Source of the DNA: Rhizobium lentis | GTDB taxonomy: Bacteria > Pseudomonadota > Alphaproteobacteria > Rhizobiales > Rhizobiaceae | NCBI RefSeq assembly: GCF_014200175.1 | Contig: NZ_JACHBD010000001.1 | Location: 496,001-560,000, forward strand | DNA length: 64,000 nucleotides | Direction of reading: 5' to 3' | In this document: positions 18,750 through 28,438 of the stretch, in pieces | Numbering within the stretch: the first letter of the stretch is position 1 | Layout: each line of letters begins with the position of its first letter | Translations under genes and position numbers: made by a program | The notes under the pieces: model-generated | The model's input: only the letters and a program-made list of their open reading frames with translations | The model's database searches: none | What the model was told of the DNA's origin: nothing

Positions 18750-19724
18750 CTACACCTGGTAATTGACCTTGCGCTCGAGCGCGCGGAATTGAACGATGGT
18801 GAAGAGGATGGCGATCAGCATCAAAAGCACCGACTGGGCGGCCGACGAGCCGAGGTCGAGCTGCACGAAACCGTCCTGATAGACCTTGTAGACCAGGCTG
18901 TTCGTCGCCCCCGCCGGACCGCCGCGAGTGACCGCGTCGATGATGCCGAAGGTTTCGAACAGGCCGTAGACGAAGTTCATCACCACGAGGAAGAAGATCG
19001 TCGGCGAGATCAGGGGAAGCGAAATGGTGAAGAAGCGCCGCACGGGCCTTGCGCCGTCGAGCTTTGCCGCCTCCAGCAGCGAGGACGGCACGGCCAGCAA
19101 GGCCGCGACGAGAAAGATGTAATCGTAGCAGACATTCTTCCAGACCGAGGCGATCGTCACCAGAAGCTGCGCATCGAAAGGCCGCCGGTTCGGGTCCCAT
19201 TCGAAACCGAACCCATGCAGAAGCTGCGCGACCGGCCCCACCGCCGGATTGAACAGGAAGGCCCAGATCACCCCCGATATGACAGGCGCGATCGCATAGG
19301 GAAGCAGGATGATGCTCTTGTAGATCCCCCTGCCCCTGATCACGAAATCGGTCGCGAAGGCAAAGAGACCGGCAAGCAGAAGCGTTGCGGCGTTCTGGGC
19401 CACGGTGAACCAGAGCGTGAACAGCGCGCTGCCGCGATATTCCGGGCTTGCGAATAGATTGTAGAAATTCGTGAGCCCGACGAAAATCTCGGTGCCGCCG
19501 AAGGGATCGACCTGCACGAAGGCCAGCGACAGCGCCTTGTAGGAAGGAATGAAAAAGAAAAACAGCAGGATCAGCAGCTGCGGCGCGACCAGCCCGAAGG
19601 CAAGCCACGGCCTATTGAAGTGGGCGGACTTCAACCCGGCCTCCGACGGCCGCGCGACCGAGCGGCCCGTCGACAGAAGATCCGGGATGCGAAGGCGCCG
19701 GGCGGCGCCTTCCATCTTTCCCAT
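18750..19724 (-). CDS. ugpA: ABC transporter permease, UgpA type
   Basis: 324 residues from ATG 19724, five bases after the ugpB stop; a second ATG nine bases in is possible. Six membrane helices follow a roughly 30-residue cytoplasmic leader. The EAA loop is EAAKLDGARPVRRFFTISLPLI, and FVYGLFETFGIIDAVTRGGPAGAT is the conserved UgpA/MalF-like segment. With UgpE it forms the heterodimeric channel. The frame extends further upstream into ugpB but without a ribosome site. Confidence 0.92.
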   Translation of the reverse strand: MGKMEGAARRLRIPDLLSTGRSVARPSEAGLKSAHFNRPWLAFGLVAPQLLILLFFFFIPSYKALSLAFVQVDPFGGTEIFVGLTNFYNLFASPEYRGSALFTLWFTVAQNAATLLLAGLFAFATDFVIRGRGIYKSIILLPYAIAPVISGVIWAFLFNPAVGPVAQLLHGFGFEWDPNRRPFDAQLLVTIASVWKNVCYDYIFLVAALLAVPSSLLEAAKLDGARPVRRFFTISLPLISPTIFFLVVMNFVYGLFETFGIIDAVTRGGPAGATNSLVYKVYQDGFVQLDLGSSAAQSVLLMLIAILFTIVQFRALERKVNYQV

Positions 19725-19728
19725 GGTT

Positions 19729-21087
19729 CTACTTTGCTGCATGAAGCTGCTCGTACTGGCGAAGGATCTGGTTTCCGCGCACCGCCGCCTCATCCAGCGC
19801 CTCCTGCGGGGTTTTCTGGCCGGTCCAGACGCCCTGGATCTCTTCCACCAGAAGCGCCATCGACTGGTTATGGTTGCCGAAGCGGAAGCCGCGCGAATTG
19901 TCGGTCGGTGTTCCGCGCGTGAGCTGGAGAATGGCGATCTCGCGGGTCGGGTGATCCTTGAAATAGCCCTCGGACTTCGCCTGTTCATAGGCGGCGTTGG
20001 TGACGGGCACATAGCCGGTCTGCTTGCTCCACCAGACCTGCGTCTTCGGTGAGGCGAGGAAATTCAGGAAGGCGGCGGCACCGGCATATTCTTCATCCGA
20101 CTTGCCTTTCAGGACCCAGAGCGCGCCGCCGCCGATAGTGCTGTTCTTCGGCTCGATGCCTTCCTCATGCGGCAGGAACGTCGCACTCCAATTGAATTTC
20201 GCACCGCTTTCGACGGCAGCATGCGCCGCGGTGGAAGCCACATAGGTCGAGCAGGTGCCCGAGGTGAAGAGCTGGTCGGGCGAGAGGCCCTGCCCAGCGA
20301 TCTGCAGGATGCCGGCGTCGAGCCAGGTCTTGAGGCGCGTCACCTGGCCGACGACCAGCGGACTCTTGTTGAAGATGAATTCGGTGTCGAGGCCGCCGAA
20401 GCCATTCGCCTTGGTGCCGTAAGGCTGGTCCTGGATCGCCGCGTAGTTCTCGATCAGGCTCCAGTAGAAGTCGTTCGCCAGCGCCATCTGGCACTTCGAA
20501 ACGCCCTTCTCCTTGATGGCACGCAACTGCTTGTCGAGCTCCTGCCAGGTCTCGCCCGGCTTGTCGAAACCGGCTGCCTTGAAGTGATCGGCATTGTACC
20601 AGAAGATCGGCGTCGAGCTGTTGAAGGGCATCGCCACCGGCTTGCCGTCGACCAGATAGAAACCGGCGACCGGCGCTACGAAATCGTTCCAGTCGATCTT
20701 GTAGCCTTCTTTTTCCATCAGGTCCGGTACCGGAATGATGGCGCCGGAATTGTACATGGTGAGAAAACCCCGCTCGGCCGCCTGGATCAGCACCGGCTGC
20801 TGGCGGACGCGGTAGGCGGCCACCATTGCCGCCATGGTCTCCTCGTAATTGCCTTTGCCGATGCCGACGACCTGGTATTTGTCCTGCGAGGCATTGAAGT
20901 CGGCGATCAGCTTGTTGGTGATTTCGGCGAGGCGCCCGCCTGCCGCATTCCACCATTCGATCTTGACGCGATCGGCTGCGCTCACCTCACCCGCAGCTGC
21001 CAATCCAAGCGTCGCCAGTGCAGCACCCGCCGCGAACGAGCGGATCGCCCGCCGCAAGCGGGCACCCATCGAAGACTCTGCCGTCAT
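19729..21087 (-). CDS. ugpB: Periplasmic sn-glycerol-3-phosphate-type solute-binding protein
   Basis: 452 residues with a signal peptide (cleavage after about residue 38, [11 protein letters not shown]). [10 protein letters not shown] and [16 protein letters not shown] are the UgpB opening, [22 protein letters not shown] and [18 protein letters not shown] match conserved ligand and hinge segments. E. coli UgpB binds glycerol 3-phosphate and glycerophosphocholine. GAGAGGA precedes the start. It heads the operon, facing ugpC, across a promoter region holding a tandem repeat. Ligand may differ from glycerol 3-phosphate given the linked FGGY kinase. Confidence 0.92.
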   Translation of the reverse strand: MTAESSMGARLRRAIRSFAAGAALATLGLAAAGEVSAADRVKIEWWNAAGGRLAEITNKLIADFNASQDKYQVVGIGKGNYEETMAAMVAAYRVRQQPVLIQAAERGFLTMYNSGAIIPVPDLMEKEGYKIDWNDFVAPVAGFYLVDGKPVAMPFNSSTPIFWYNADHFKAAGFDKPGETWQELDKQLRAIKEKGVSKCQMALANDFYWSLIENYAAIQDQPYGTKANGFGGLDTEFIFNKSPLVVGQVTRLKTWLDAGILQIAGQGLSPDQLFTSGTCSTYVASTAAHAAVESGAKFNWSATFLPHEEGIEPKNSTIGGGALWVLKGKSDEEYAGAAAFLNFLASPKTQVWWSKQTGYVPVTNAAYEQAKSEGYFKDHPTREIAILQLTRGTPTDNSRGFRFGNHNQSMALLVEEIQGVWTGQKTPQEALDEAAVRGNQILRQYEQLHAAK

Positions 21088-21181
21088 TTCGTTTTCCTCT
21101 CCATAGCCGTTGTTCGCCGACCGGCGCGCTTGCGCCGATCAACCCCTCCCAGAGTGGCGATAAAACAAGGTTGGGGTTACT

Positions 21182-21213
21182 TGTTACAAATGTCAATAGC
21201 ATGTTACAAATGT
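21182..21213. promoter_or_regulatory. Tandem 12-bp direct repeat, probable SorC-regulator operator
   Basis: TGTTACAAATGT occurs at 21182-21193 and again, identically, at 21202-21213, a 20-bp period that puts both on one face of the helix. A partial GTTAC also precedes them. The element lies between divergent ugpB and ugpC, 25 bases before the ugpC start. SorC-family tetramers such as CggR bind tandem direct repeats, and a SorC gene follows ugpC, so this is its likely operator. Confidence 0.7.
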
Positions 21214-21237
21214 ATGACGACGGCGAAGGAGGATGCC

Positions 21238-22272
<1,035 letters not shown>

Positions 22273-22354
22273 CCTGCTGACGGCAAGCCCCTGCGATTGA
22301 CAAGCGCCGGGGATTTGAGATCCATGGCGTCGAAGCGGAGGCGCAGTTTATCGC

Positions 22355-23359
22355 ATGTCACAGAACAGAAGTGCTTCTCTTGCGCCTGTAGCGCTGCCCG
22401 ACGAGCAGATGCAGGTGCGCGTCGTCTGGCTCTATTACATGGAGGGACGCACGCAGGGCGAGATCGCCGAAGCGCTGTCGACCAACCGGCTTCGCGTCAA
22501 CAAGATCATCGCCGAGGCGCGCCGCTCCGGCCTCGTAACGATCACGCTCAATTCCCGGCTCACCTCCTGCGTCGCCCTGGAGCAGCAGCTGGCGGCGGAA
22601 TTCAACCTCAATCGGGCAATCATCGTTCCGACGCCCGAGGATGCGGAACTCATCCCCGTCCTGCTCGGACAGGCGGCAGCCGATTATCTCGTGCAATTGC
22701 TGAACGGCGGCAACATCCGCGGCGTCGGCGTCGGCTGGGGAGCGACGCTTCGCGAAATGGTGCGCCACATGCCGTCGCTGAGACGGCCCGATCTCTGCGT
22801 CAACTCGGTCATGGGCGGACTGACGCACGGCATCGAGATCAATACGTTCGACATTGCGAGCGATCTCGCCCGCCAGCTCAATGCCGAATGCGCCTATCTT
22901 GCAGCGCCGATCTATGCCGGTAGCCCGGAATCGCGCACCGCGATCATCAAGCAGCACGTTTTTGAAACGGCCTTTCGCCAGATCGAGGCCAACGACGTCA
23001 TCGTGCTCAGCATCGGCGACATGACCGAACGCTCGCTGCTGATGCGCTACGGCCTGCCGAGCAGCATCAACATCGAGGAACTGGTCGCAGCCGGCGCCTG
23101 CGGCGATGTTCTCGGCCAATTCGTCGACAAGACAGGGCGGCCGATCGAACATGCGATCAACAGATGCGCCATCGCGCCCGAACTCGAGGCCCTCCGCGCC
23201 ATTCCCAACGTCATTTTCGCCTCTGGCGGCCTGAACAAGGCGCAGGCTATCGCCGCCGTGCTGCTGTCCGGCCTGGGCAACGTGCTGATCTGCGACGAAG
23301 ACACGGCCCGGCAAGCGCGACAGCTTGCACTCGATCTCAGGGCAGGCAACGGCTCATAG
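22355..23359 (+). CDS. SorC-family transcriptional regulator
   Basis: 334 residues. An N-terminal HTH at about 25-60 (RTQGEIAEALSTNRLRVNKIIAEARRSG) is followed by the SorC effector domain with GVGVGWGATLREM, VIVLSIGDMTERSLLMRYG, GACGDVLGQFVD and IFASGGLNKAQAIAAVLLSGLGNVLICDEDTA. Regulators of this family sense phosphorylated sugars or polyols. It follows ugpC by 83 bases and is probably co-transcribed, and would act on the tandem repeat before ugpC. The ligand could be the product of the FGGY kinase at 14.6 kb. Its last six bases overlap the convergent membrane protein. Confidence 0.92.
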   Translation: MSQNRSASLAPVALPDEQMQVRVVWLYYMEGRTQGEIAEALSTNRLRVNKIIAEARRSGLVTITLNSRLTSCVALEQQLAAEFNLNRAIIVPTPEDAELIPVLLGQAAADYLVQLLNGGNIRGVGVGWGATLREMVRHMPSLRRPDLCVNSVMGGLTHGIEINTFDIASDLARQLNAECAYLAAPIYAGSPESRTAIIKQHVFETAFRQIEANDVIVLSIGDMTERSLLMRYGLPSSINIEELVAAGACGDVLGQFVDKTGRPIEHAINRCAIAPELEALRAIPNVIFASGGLNKAQAIAAVLLSGLGNVLICDEDTARQARQLALDLRAGNGS

Positions 23360-25036
23360 AGCCGCCGGACAACCGGCAGGAACCGAAAGGGACTCTTGCG
23401 GCACCACCTTCTCGATCGCGTAGAGCTTGGCGAAACCGGCATCCTCGACCAGCGTCAGGCCGACCGGCATCACAGTGCCTAAATACCGGTCGGAAGTATC
23501 CGCATTGACGGCGAGGATGAAATCAAAACGTCCGCGCCAGTCCAACAGATAGGGTGTGAAGTCTTCATAGGCCTGCATCATTGCCGGGCACAAAAGCACG
23601 CCGATCGACAGCAGATTGCCTTCGGGGACCGCGATCTCAGACCATGGTGTCAGAACCGATAGCGGCTGCTTGCCTTTCGCGGTGAAGAGGGTCGGCACGA
23701 ACGCATGCGCGAAAGGCGTGGCAAGCGTTGGAAGGTGCCAGAAAGTCTCTTCTCTAAAGAAAAAATACCGGCTGGAGTGCGCAAGGCCGCTCACCGTCTT
23801 GGGATCATGCTCCAGAGGCAGAACGGCCGCGCCGACCGGCACCTTTTTAAGCACGGTCTCGACGGCAGCAATGTCCTTTTGTGCAAGCCACCAGTTCCAA
23901 CCGATCCAGCCCGTCCGGCCGAAAACCGCGAGATTGACGACGAGCGCCAGCAACAGCGCCTGGCGGCGCGTCAGATTGGCGAAAGGACACACCATCGCCA
24001 TGGCAACGAGTGCCGTCATGATCGGAAAGCGCCAACTGATCCATCCAGTTCCGAGCATATGGCGAGGCGATACACAGGAGAGCAGCAGCAGCCCGCTGGC
24101 TGCCACGGCAAGCCCCGCATGCACGCGGATATCGCCCGCGCGTGCGGCACGCGTGCAGATGAGAATCAACGGCAGAACCATCACCACGTCTACCGCCGGA
24201 ATGTATGTGGTGATCGCGGAGAGCAAATTCATGACAATCAGGACGACGCCGTCATTCCAGGCAAGGGCAAGGCCGTTATCACCGGCATTGGGCAAAGCTG
24301 GCGAACGGAGATAGAGTGCCAACGGCGGCAGAACGCATGCGCCCAGCGCCAGCGTTAACCGGCTGGCGAGCCTCACCAGGCCGGACTTCGATCGCAAGAC
24401 ATCGAAACGCCAGGAAAATTCGAGGCCGCAGATAATCGCCATATAGAAGCCGAGCGAGAAGATGTGCATCACCGTCAGCATCAGCACGGCGGCAAGCCGC
24501 CAGGCGAAAAGCAGCAAGGGATTGCGGCGCTGTAGTCGCAGGTCGGCGCAGGCGAAGAACAAGGCCATGCCAAGGCCGATCTGGAAATTGATGAATCCAC
24601 CGATCATTGTAGCGCACCAGCCAAGCGACAGCATGGCGATCTGCCAATAGTGCCGGCCGCCGAACAGCGCCCGATGCAAACTGATTGCGCCAAGCGGCGG
24701 CAGCACGATCGCCAGGAAAAGCAAAGCCCGCGCCAGCCTGTCTGCGCCGACGAGCGGCCCCATCCAGGTCGCCAGAAGGTCGATGCCGACATTGGTGAAG
24801 GTGCGGTTCCAATCGACCGTATAGACCTCCGGAAAAGGCCGCTCGCCGATGCCCCCGGATAGCAGCCAGATACGGGCGTAGTGATTTGCGTAATCAAGAA
24901 TCGGCGGAAAGCGGAACAACACGACCAGGATAGCGACAAACGCCACGAAAACAGTGATCGCAACGGTGGAATCCTGCCGGGCCACCAATTCATCAGACCC
25001 GGCTGCCGCTACAGCAGGCGTGGAAATCCGGTCCAT
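23354..25036 (-). CDS. Polytopic membrane protein of unknown function, glycosyltransferase-linked
   Basis: 560 residues from ATG 25036. The sequence alternates about ten to twelve hydrophobic segments (for example ITVFVAFVAILVVLF, MLTVMHIFSLGFYMAIICG, MTALVAMAMVCPFANL), followed by a C-terminal globular part of about 130 residues. The layout recalls GT-C type or GtrII-like O-antigen glucosylation proteins, but I recognise no catalytic motif. Its ATG overlaps the stop of the family-2 glycosyltransferase upstream (TAATG), so the two are translationally coupled and probably act on the same lipid-linked sugar. Function is inferred from this pairing. Confidence 0.75.
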   Translation of the reverse strand: MDRISTPAVAAAGSDELVARQDSTVAITVFVAFVAILVVLFRFPPILDYANHYARIWLLSGGIGERPFPEVYTVDWNRTFTNVGIDLLATWMGPLVGADRLARALLFLAIVLPPLGAISLHRALFGGRHYWQIAMLSLGWCATMIGGFINFQIGLGMALFFACADLRLQRRNPLLLFAWRLAAVLMLTVMHIFSLGFYMAIICGLEFSWRFDVLRSKSGLVRLASRLTLALGACVLPPLALYLRSPALPNAGDNGLALAWNDGVVLIVMNLLSAITTYIPAVDVVMVLPLILICTRAARAGDIRVHAGLAVAASGLLLLSCVSPRHMLGTGWISWRFPIMTALVAMAMVCPFANLTRRQALLLALVVNLAVFGRTGWIGWNWWLAQKDIAAVETVLKKVPVGAAVLPLEHDPKTVSGLAHSSRYFFFREETFWHLPTLATPFAHAFVPTLFTAKGKQPLSVLTPWSEIAVPEGNLLSIGVLLCPAMMQAYEDFTPYLLDWRGRFDFILAVNADTSDRYLGTVMPVGLTLVEDAGFAKLYAIEKVVPQESLSVPAGCPAAL

Positions 25037-26094
25037 TATCCGATCCGATTGCTCTTGTGCGACGATGCCAACGCTTCGAATCCGAAGGCCGCATCCAGTG
25101 CGGCGCGCTTGTCGCCGGCGCCCATCTCGGAAAAAGCGGTCGGCAGCTCGGCATGTTCGCTGCCACGCAGGATCGTCTCGATCATGAACATCGGCCGCCT
25201 CTTGCTCTCCTGCACGAGACGGCCGAGATATTCGCCGATGATGCCGATGCAGATCAGCTGGATGGCGCTGAAGGCGCTGACGGCGGCCATGATCGACGAC
25301 CAGCCGGTGACCGTCTCGCCCTGCAGCCAGCGCACGAAGGTATAGACGAGCAAGGCCATCGCCACACCGGCGCTGATCATGCCGAGCCATGTGGCGATGC
25401 GCAGCGGCGTCGTCGAAAAGCTGGTGATCGCATCGAGCGCGAAATTGATCATCTTGCGCAACGGATATTTCGTCGTGCCGGCAAAACGCGCGTCGCGCTC
25501 ATAGGGCAGCGCCACCTGCCTGCCGCCGATCCAGCTGACCATGCCGCGGATGAAGCGATCGCGTTCCGGCATCGCCAGCAGAATATCGACGACGCGCCGG
25601 CGCATCAGCCGGAAATCGCCGGTATCGCGCGGGATGGTCACGGAAGCGAGCCTGGAAAGCGTGCGATAGAACAGCGAAGCGGTGGCGAGCTTGAACCAGG
25701 TTTCGCCCTCGCGGCGCGTGCGCTGGCCGTAGACGACGTCTGCGCCGCGCTCCATGATCGGCATCATCATCAACAGCAGTTCGGGCGGATCCTGAAGATC
25801 GGCGTCGATCAGGAGAACGCGCTCGCCCCGCGAGGCGGAAAGGCCCGCCGTCGACGCCAGCTGGTGGCCATGATTGCGCAACAGGCGAACCCCGAGCACC
25901 TGCGGCACTTTTGCAGCCAGTTCCGAAATGATCTCCCAGGTGCCGTCGGAGGAACCGTCATCGACGAGAATGAGCTCGAAGGCATCGCCGGCAACGCTCT
26001 GCGCGGCAGCGGAGGCGCGGCGGCAGAATTCGCGCAGCCCCTCTTCCTCGTTGTGACAAGGCGCGACGATAGAAAGAAACGGTGCTTGCGTCAT
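25036..26094 (-). CDS. Family-2 glycosyltransferase, polyprenyl-phosphate type (GtrB/ArnC/DPM1-like)
   Basis: 352 residues. The GT-A domain runs from FLSIVAPCHNEEEG (8-21), with LVDDGSSDGTWE and the LLIDADLQDPPE metal-binding DxD segment, then GDFRLMRR and RFIRGMVSWIGG. Two membrane helices follow (about 235-260 and 268-292), ending in YLGRLVQESKRRP. This matches enzymes that load glucose or another sugar on undecaprenyl phosphate. Overlaps the downstream membrane protein by one base of TAATG, suggesting a two-component glycan modification system. Confidence 0.92.
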   Translation of the reverse strand: MTQAPFLSIVAPCHNEEEGLREFCRRASAAAQSVAGDAFELILVDDGSSDGTWEIISELAAKVPQVLGVRLLRNHGHQLASTAGLSASRGERVLLIDADLQDPPELLLMMMPIMERGADVVYGQRTRREGETWFKLATASLFYRTLSRLASVTIPRDTGDFRLMRRRVVDILLAMPERDRFIRGMVSWIGGRQVALPYERDARFAGTTKYPLRKMINFALDAITSFSTTPLRIATWLGMISAGVAMALLVYTFVRWLQGETVTGWSSIMAAVSAFSAIQLICIGIIGEYLGRLVQESKRRPMFMIETILRGSEHAELPTAFSEMGAGDKRAALDAAFGFEALASSHKSNRIG

Positions 26095-26198
26095 GCGGAC
26101 GACGGTGCCTGCTTGATGGATGGCGCCAGCCTAGCCGGGAAACGTCAAGCATCCTTTAATACAGCGGAAAGCAAGTGTATCGCGCCGGGCGCAGCGCT

Positions 26199-27107
26199 CT
26201 ATTCGGCCGCCATCATCTCGCGCACGCCGTCGATATCGCGGGCCGGCGAAGCGCCGTAGAGGCGGCTGTATTCGCGGCTGAACTGCGACGGGCTCTGATA
26301 GCCGACGCGGTGGCCGGCGGTGCCAGCATCGAGCCGCTCCACCAGCATCAGCCGGCGCGCCTCGTGCAGGCGCAGCTGCTTCTGGTATTGCACCGGCGTC
26401 ATCGCCGTCACCGACTTGAAATGGTGATGGAAGGACGACACGCTCATATTGACGCGCTCGGCGAGGTCCTCGATGCGCAGCGGCCGCGCGAAATTCTCCT
26501 TCAGCCAGGCGACGGCACGGGCGATCCTGTTGCTGTGGCTGTCAGCCGTCGCGATATTGATCAGCCGCGCGCCGTGCGGCCCGGTCAGCACCCGATAGAG
26601 GATCTCCTGCTCGATCAGCGGCGCCATGGCCGGAATGTCGCCTGGACAATCGAGCAACCGGAGCAGACGGACGGCGGCATCCATGAGCTCCGGTGGCGCG
26701 ACGCTCACGACCATACCGCGCTGTCCGTCGCTATCGGCGGCCGGGCGCGGAATATCGGTGCGGCTGAGCAGCTCCAGAAGCTTTTCGGAATCGATCGCCA
26801 GCCCCAGACAGAGATGCGGAACCTCGGGGCTAGCCTCCGTGACACGCCAGGCGACCGGCAGGTCGAGCGAGGTCAAGAGATAGTCTCCGGTTCCGTAGCT
26901 GATGCGTTCCGTTCCGAGCTGCAGGCTCTTGGCCCCCTGCAGCACGAAGGCAAAACAGGGACGGTACCTGCTGTGAAAGGGATCGCTCGGCCTGGAACGC
27001 CGGCTGATGCGGAGATTGCCGATCTCGGTCGAGAACTCGCCGTCGTCGGTCGCGAAGCGCATCGCTATATCGACGATTTCCTGATAGGGGTTGAAAGGCA
27101 AAGTCAT
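26199..27107 (-). CDS. AraC-family transcriptional regulator (YqhC-like)
   Basis: 302 residues. The N-terminal AraC-type domain (YRPCFAFVLQGAKSLQLG, GDYLLTSLDLPV) is that of the YqhC group, and the C-terminal double HTH has LRIEDLAERVNMSVSSFHHHFKSVTAMTPVQYQKQLRLHEARRLM and VGYQSPSQFSREYSRLYG. In E. coli YqhC activates an adjacent aldehyde/alcohol reductase gene on electrophile stress. Here it diverges from an alcohol dehydrogenase gene with a 216-bp spacer, so activation of that gene is the likely role. Confidence 0.92.
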   Translation of the reverse strand: MTLPFNPYQEIVDIAMRFATDDGEFSTEIGNLRISRRSRPSDPFHSRYRPCFAFVLQGAKSLQLGTERISYGTGDYLLTSLDLPVAWRVTEASPEVPHLCLGLAIDSEKLLELLSRTDIPRPAADSDGQRGMVVSVAPPELMDAAVRLLRLLDCPGDIPAMAPLIEQEILYRVLTGPHGARLINIATADSHSNRIARAVAWLKENFARPLRIEDLAERVNMSVSSFHHHFKSVTAMTPVQYQKQLRLHEARRLMLVERLDAGTAGHRVGYQSPSQFSREYSRLYGASPARDIDGVREMMAAE

Positions 27108-27323
27108 GCGGCAACTCTTTCTGTCTAACGCCTGCTGAACGGCTCTTATCCGAAGTGGCTTCTATCTAGGTTCGCCCAGGCAATTCGAAAACAGGCCATC
27201 GGCTCATTTTTGCAGGATCGTGCAAGAAGCTTGGAGGATCACTCTACCTCCCTGGCCGTCTTCGGAGCAATAGTGCGCCATCCCGCTCAACCCCACCTCA
27301 AAAATCGAAAAAGGATGGTTCCC

Positions 27324-28370
27324 ATGCCTATTGCAAGAGGCTACGCCGCGACTGATGCTTCCAAGCCGCTGACCCCTTTCACCTTCGAACGCCGCGAGCC
27401 GAACGCCGACGACGTCGTGATCGACATCAAATTTGCCGGCATCTGCCATTCGGACATCCACACCGTGCGCAACGAGTGGAAGAACGCCGTCTACCCGATC
27501 GTGCCGGGCCATGAGATCGCCGGCATCGTCTCGGCAGTCGGCTCCGCCGTCACCAAGTTCAAGGTCGGCGACCGCGTCGGCGTCGGCTGCTTCGTCGATT
27601 CCTGCATCGGCTGCGCCGAGCGCGACCTCGACCGCGAGCAGTATATGCCGGGTCTCTGCGGCACCTACAACGACTTCGAAGCCGACGGCAAGACGCGGAC
27701 GCAGGGCGGCTATTCCGACTCGATTGTCGTTAGGGAAGGCTACGTCATGTCCATTCCTGACAACCTTCCGCTCGATGCTTCCGCGCCGTTGCTCTGCGCC
27801 GGCATCACGCTCTATTCGCCGCTGCGCCACTGGAATGCCGGCCCCGGCAAGAAGGTCGCGATTGTCGGCATGGGCGGCCTCGGCCACATGGGCGTCAAGC
27901 TCGGTTCGGCGATGGGCGCCGATATCAGCGTTCTCTCCCAGAGCCTTTCCAAGAAGGAAGACGGGCTGAAGCTCGGCGCCAAGGAATATTACGCCACCAA
28001 CGATCCCGAGACATTCACGAAGCTCGCCGGCACGTTCGACCTGATCATCTGCACCGTCAGCGCCGAAATCGACTGGAACGCCTATCTCGGCCTTCTCAAG
28101 GTGGATGGTTCTTTCGTGGTCGTCGGCGCGCCGGAAAATCCAATCCCGGTGCACGCCTTCTCGATCATCCCCGGCCGCAAGAGCATCTCCGGCTCAATGA
28201 TCGGCTCCATCAAGGAAACTCAGGAAATGCTCGATTTCTGCGGCAAGCACAACATCGTCTCCGAAATCGAGAAGATCAACATCGATCAGGTCAACGAAGC
28301 CTATGAACGCGTCCTGAAAAGCGACGTCCGCTACCGCTTCGTCATCGACATCGCCTCACTGGCGGCTTGA
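27324..28370 (+). CDS. Zinc-type alcohol dehydrogenase, YahK/cinnamyl alcohol dehydrogenase family
   Basis: 348 residues from ATG 27324, with AAGGA eight bases upstream. It reduces aldehydes to alcohols with NAD(P)[15 protein letters not shown] and GHEIAG carry catalytic zinc ligands (Cys, His, Glu), and [18 protein letters not shown] is the dinucleotide loop. The structural-zinc region reads [21 protein letters not shown], where the family usually has four cysteines (Cys-x2-Cys-x2-Cys-x7-Cys); the last two are Arg and Met, with a displaced cysteine four residues on. So the structural zinc is probably absent. It is divergent from an AraC regulator and followed by a terminator. Confidence 0.92.
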   Translation: MPIARGYAATDASKPLTPFTFERREPNADDVVIDIKFAGICHSDIHTVRNEWKNAVYPIVPGHEIAGIVSAVGSAVTKFKVGDRVGVGCFVDSCIGCAERDLDREQYMPGLCGTYNDFEADGKTRTQGGYSDSIVVREGYVMSIPDNLPLDASAPLLCAGITLYSPLRHWNAGPGKKVAIVGMGGLGHMGVKLGSAMGADISVLSQSLSKKEDGLKLGAKEYYATNDPETFTKLAGTFDLIICTVSAEIDWNAYLGLLKVDGSFVVVGAPENPIPVHAFSIIPGRKSISGSMIGSIKETQEMLDFCGKHNIVSEIEKINIDQVNEAYERVLKSDVRYRFVIDIASLAA

Positions 28371-28378
28371 GGAACAAG

Positions 28379-28406
28379 AGCGGCTCCTTCAGGAGCCGCT
28401 TTTTTA
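28379..28406 (+). terminator. Rho-independent terminator after alcohol dehydrogenase gene
   Basis: AGCGGCTCCT (28379-28388), a two-base loop and AGGAGCCGCT (28391-28400) make a perfect ten-base stem followed by TTTTTA. It starts nine bases after the stop codon of the dehydrogenase. A classic intrinsic terminator. Confidence 0.92.
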
Positions 28407-28438
28407 TTGGCGGCACATTCAAGCTTCCTCTGCGCACC

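Noticed and set aside
17827..19608. A single 593-residue permease reading frame
   Set aside because: The first 287 residues are out-of-frame ugpA; the real ugpE starts at ATG 18747, three bases after the ugpA stop.
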